DNA from: Hyphomicrobiaceae bacterium
Lineage (GTDB): Bacteria; Pseudomonadota; Alphaproteobacteria; Rhizobiales; Hyphomicrobiaceae
Length of the DNA: 64,000 nucleotides
Direction of reading: 5' to 3'
NCBI GenBank assembly: GCA_021775735.1
Contig: JAJFHG010000021.1
Span: 1 to 64,000, forward strand
Within the stretch, counting starts at the first letter, position 1. The number at the start of each line of letters is the position of its first letter. The notes beneath the pieces are model-generated. The model saw nothing but the letters and a program-made list of their open reading frames with translations. It ran no database searches and had not been told where the DNA came from. This document shows positions 63,370 to 64,000 of this stretch, piece after piece. The translations under genes and the position numbers were made by a program.

Positions 63370-64000
63370 ATGCCGATTGGAGACGCAAACTTGCCAACCC
63401 CGCGCGGATCATCCGCAGCCGCCGCTCAGGCCCCATCGAAAAATCGCTCAGAAACGACTGCACGCGTTGATGTGCTCTTCGAGGACAATCGGCTATTGGC
63501 CGATCTCTTAGGCGAATATGATGCGCACCTTGCTTTGATCGAAGACCGCTTTGGTATCGAAGCCCAGCCGCATGGAAATGTCGTGGTCTTAAAGGGCTCC
63601 AAAGCAGCCTGCGATCACGCGCGCGAGATTTTGGAATCACTTTACCAGCGTCTTTCTAAGGGTGAGACGGTTTCAACCGGTGACGTTGATGGTCTGATCC
63701 GACATGGTGTTAAAGGCAAGCAGGTGACCGACGGTCAAGCGCAAATTGCAACGCGTAAGCGTACAGTTAAAGCGCGCTCGCAATCACAAAGTACGTACAT
63801 CCGCATGATTGATAAAATTGATCTTGTGTTTGGCATTGGCCCAGCCGGAACAGGCAAGACCTACATTGCTGTTGCTGCTGCTGCACGCGCACTTGAGCAA
63901 GGGGATGTTGAACGAATTATATTGTCTCGCCCCGCTGTGGAGGCTGGTGAGCGGCTTGGGTTTTTGCCAGGAGATATGAAAGACAAAGTCGATCCCTATC
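63370..64000 (+). CDS. phoH: PhoH family ATPase (3' end outside window)
   Basis: The first 210 codons of a PhoH/YbeZ-type ATPase that runs off the window. A variable N-terminus of about 35 residues is followed by the PhoH N-terminal domain (VDVLFEDNRLLADLLGEYDA; GNVVVLKGS) and the ATPase with Walker A FGIGPAGTGKTYIAVAAAAR. The RIILSRPAVEAGERLGFLPG segment follows, then the window ends. YbeZ usually works with the ribonuclease YbeY, expected just beyond the edge. The ATG at 63370 is the natural start; a TTG sits immediately before it. Confidence 0.95.
   Translation, partial: MPIGDANLPTPRGSSAAAAQAPSKNRSETTARVDVLFEDNRLLADLLGEYDAHLALIEDRFGIEAQPHGNVVVLKGSKAACDHAREILESLYQRLSKGETVSTGDVDGLIRHGVKGKQVTDGQAQIATRKRTVKARSQSQSTYIRMIDKIDLVFGIGPAGTGKTYIAVAAAARALEQGDVERIILSRPAVEAGERLGFLPGDMKDKVDPY

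Overview
The window is ordinary chromosomal DNA of an alphaproteobacterium, most likely a member of the Hyphomicrobiales (Rhizobiales) or a close relative. Evidence: the order glnD-murJ-trpS-usp-nfu-(nitroreductase)-tsaB-rimI-fur-plsC-miaB-phoH, the hemC-hemD-Mic60-hemY block facing tsaD-gpsA, the rsmB-heparinase-purH run, an ETF-beta lysine methyltransferase, a DUF1674 (SdhA assembly) protein, an ornithine-lipid acyltransferase (OlsB) and a Fur protein without CxxC zinc sites. The genus cannot be decided from the sequence. I see no prophage, insertion sequence, CRISPR array, rRNA or replication origin. One tRNA gene, tRNA-Gly(GCC), is present.

Layout. 0-7.6 kb: 3' end of an Ada-type DNA alkylation repair gene, a secreted TPR protein, a 7Fe-8S ferredoxin, glyoxalase I, and leuD and leuC separated by two uncharacterised genes, then a LysR regulator. 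7.7-13.2 kb: the minus-strand heme block hemC-hemD-Mic60-hemY. 13.3-19.4 kb: plus-strand tsaD, gpsA, an EVE-domain gene translationally coupled to a methyltransferase, a DUF1761 membrane protein, and acs with a clear terminator. 19.5-23.5 kb: two paralogous TadG-like von Willebrand proteins flanking an extensin-like protein, then the SdhA assembly factor. 23.7-29.9 kb: htpX, rsmB, a heparinase II/III family gene and purH. 29.9-35.4 kb: a minus-strand run of UMF1-type transporter, saccharopine-dehydrogenase-like oxidoreductase, UPF0114 protein, two TPM-domain proteins and LemA.

35.8-37.9 kb holds the most unusual gene: a secreted, very basic 700-residue protein made almost wholly of 23-residue units arranged in an exact 345-bp (five-unit) higher-order repeat, broken once by a 111-bp insertion. 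It is followed by a strong terminator and an orphan ParA ATPase. 39-48 kb: tRNA-Gly, a trans-editing factor for mischarged tRNA-Pro, a CnoX-like thioredoxin, a LON-domain protein, a Trm112-like protein, a hybrid histidine kinase, OlsB and the malic enzyme MaeB. 48-64 kb: mutS, glnD and the conserved core run to phoH, which is cut by the window edge.

Themes are central metabolism, heme and Fe-S supply, tRNA modification and quality control (TsaD, TsaB, MiaB, ProXp-like factor), nitrogen sensing (GlnD) and cell envelope (MurJ, PlsC, OlsB, Mic60). Non-coding signals include a perfect 24-bp palindrome upstream of the ferredoxin, paired inverted repeats in the leuD leader, two long intergenic palindromic elements, and an Irr-type iron control box upstream of the Nfu gene.
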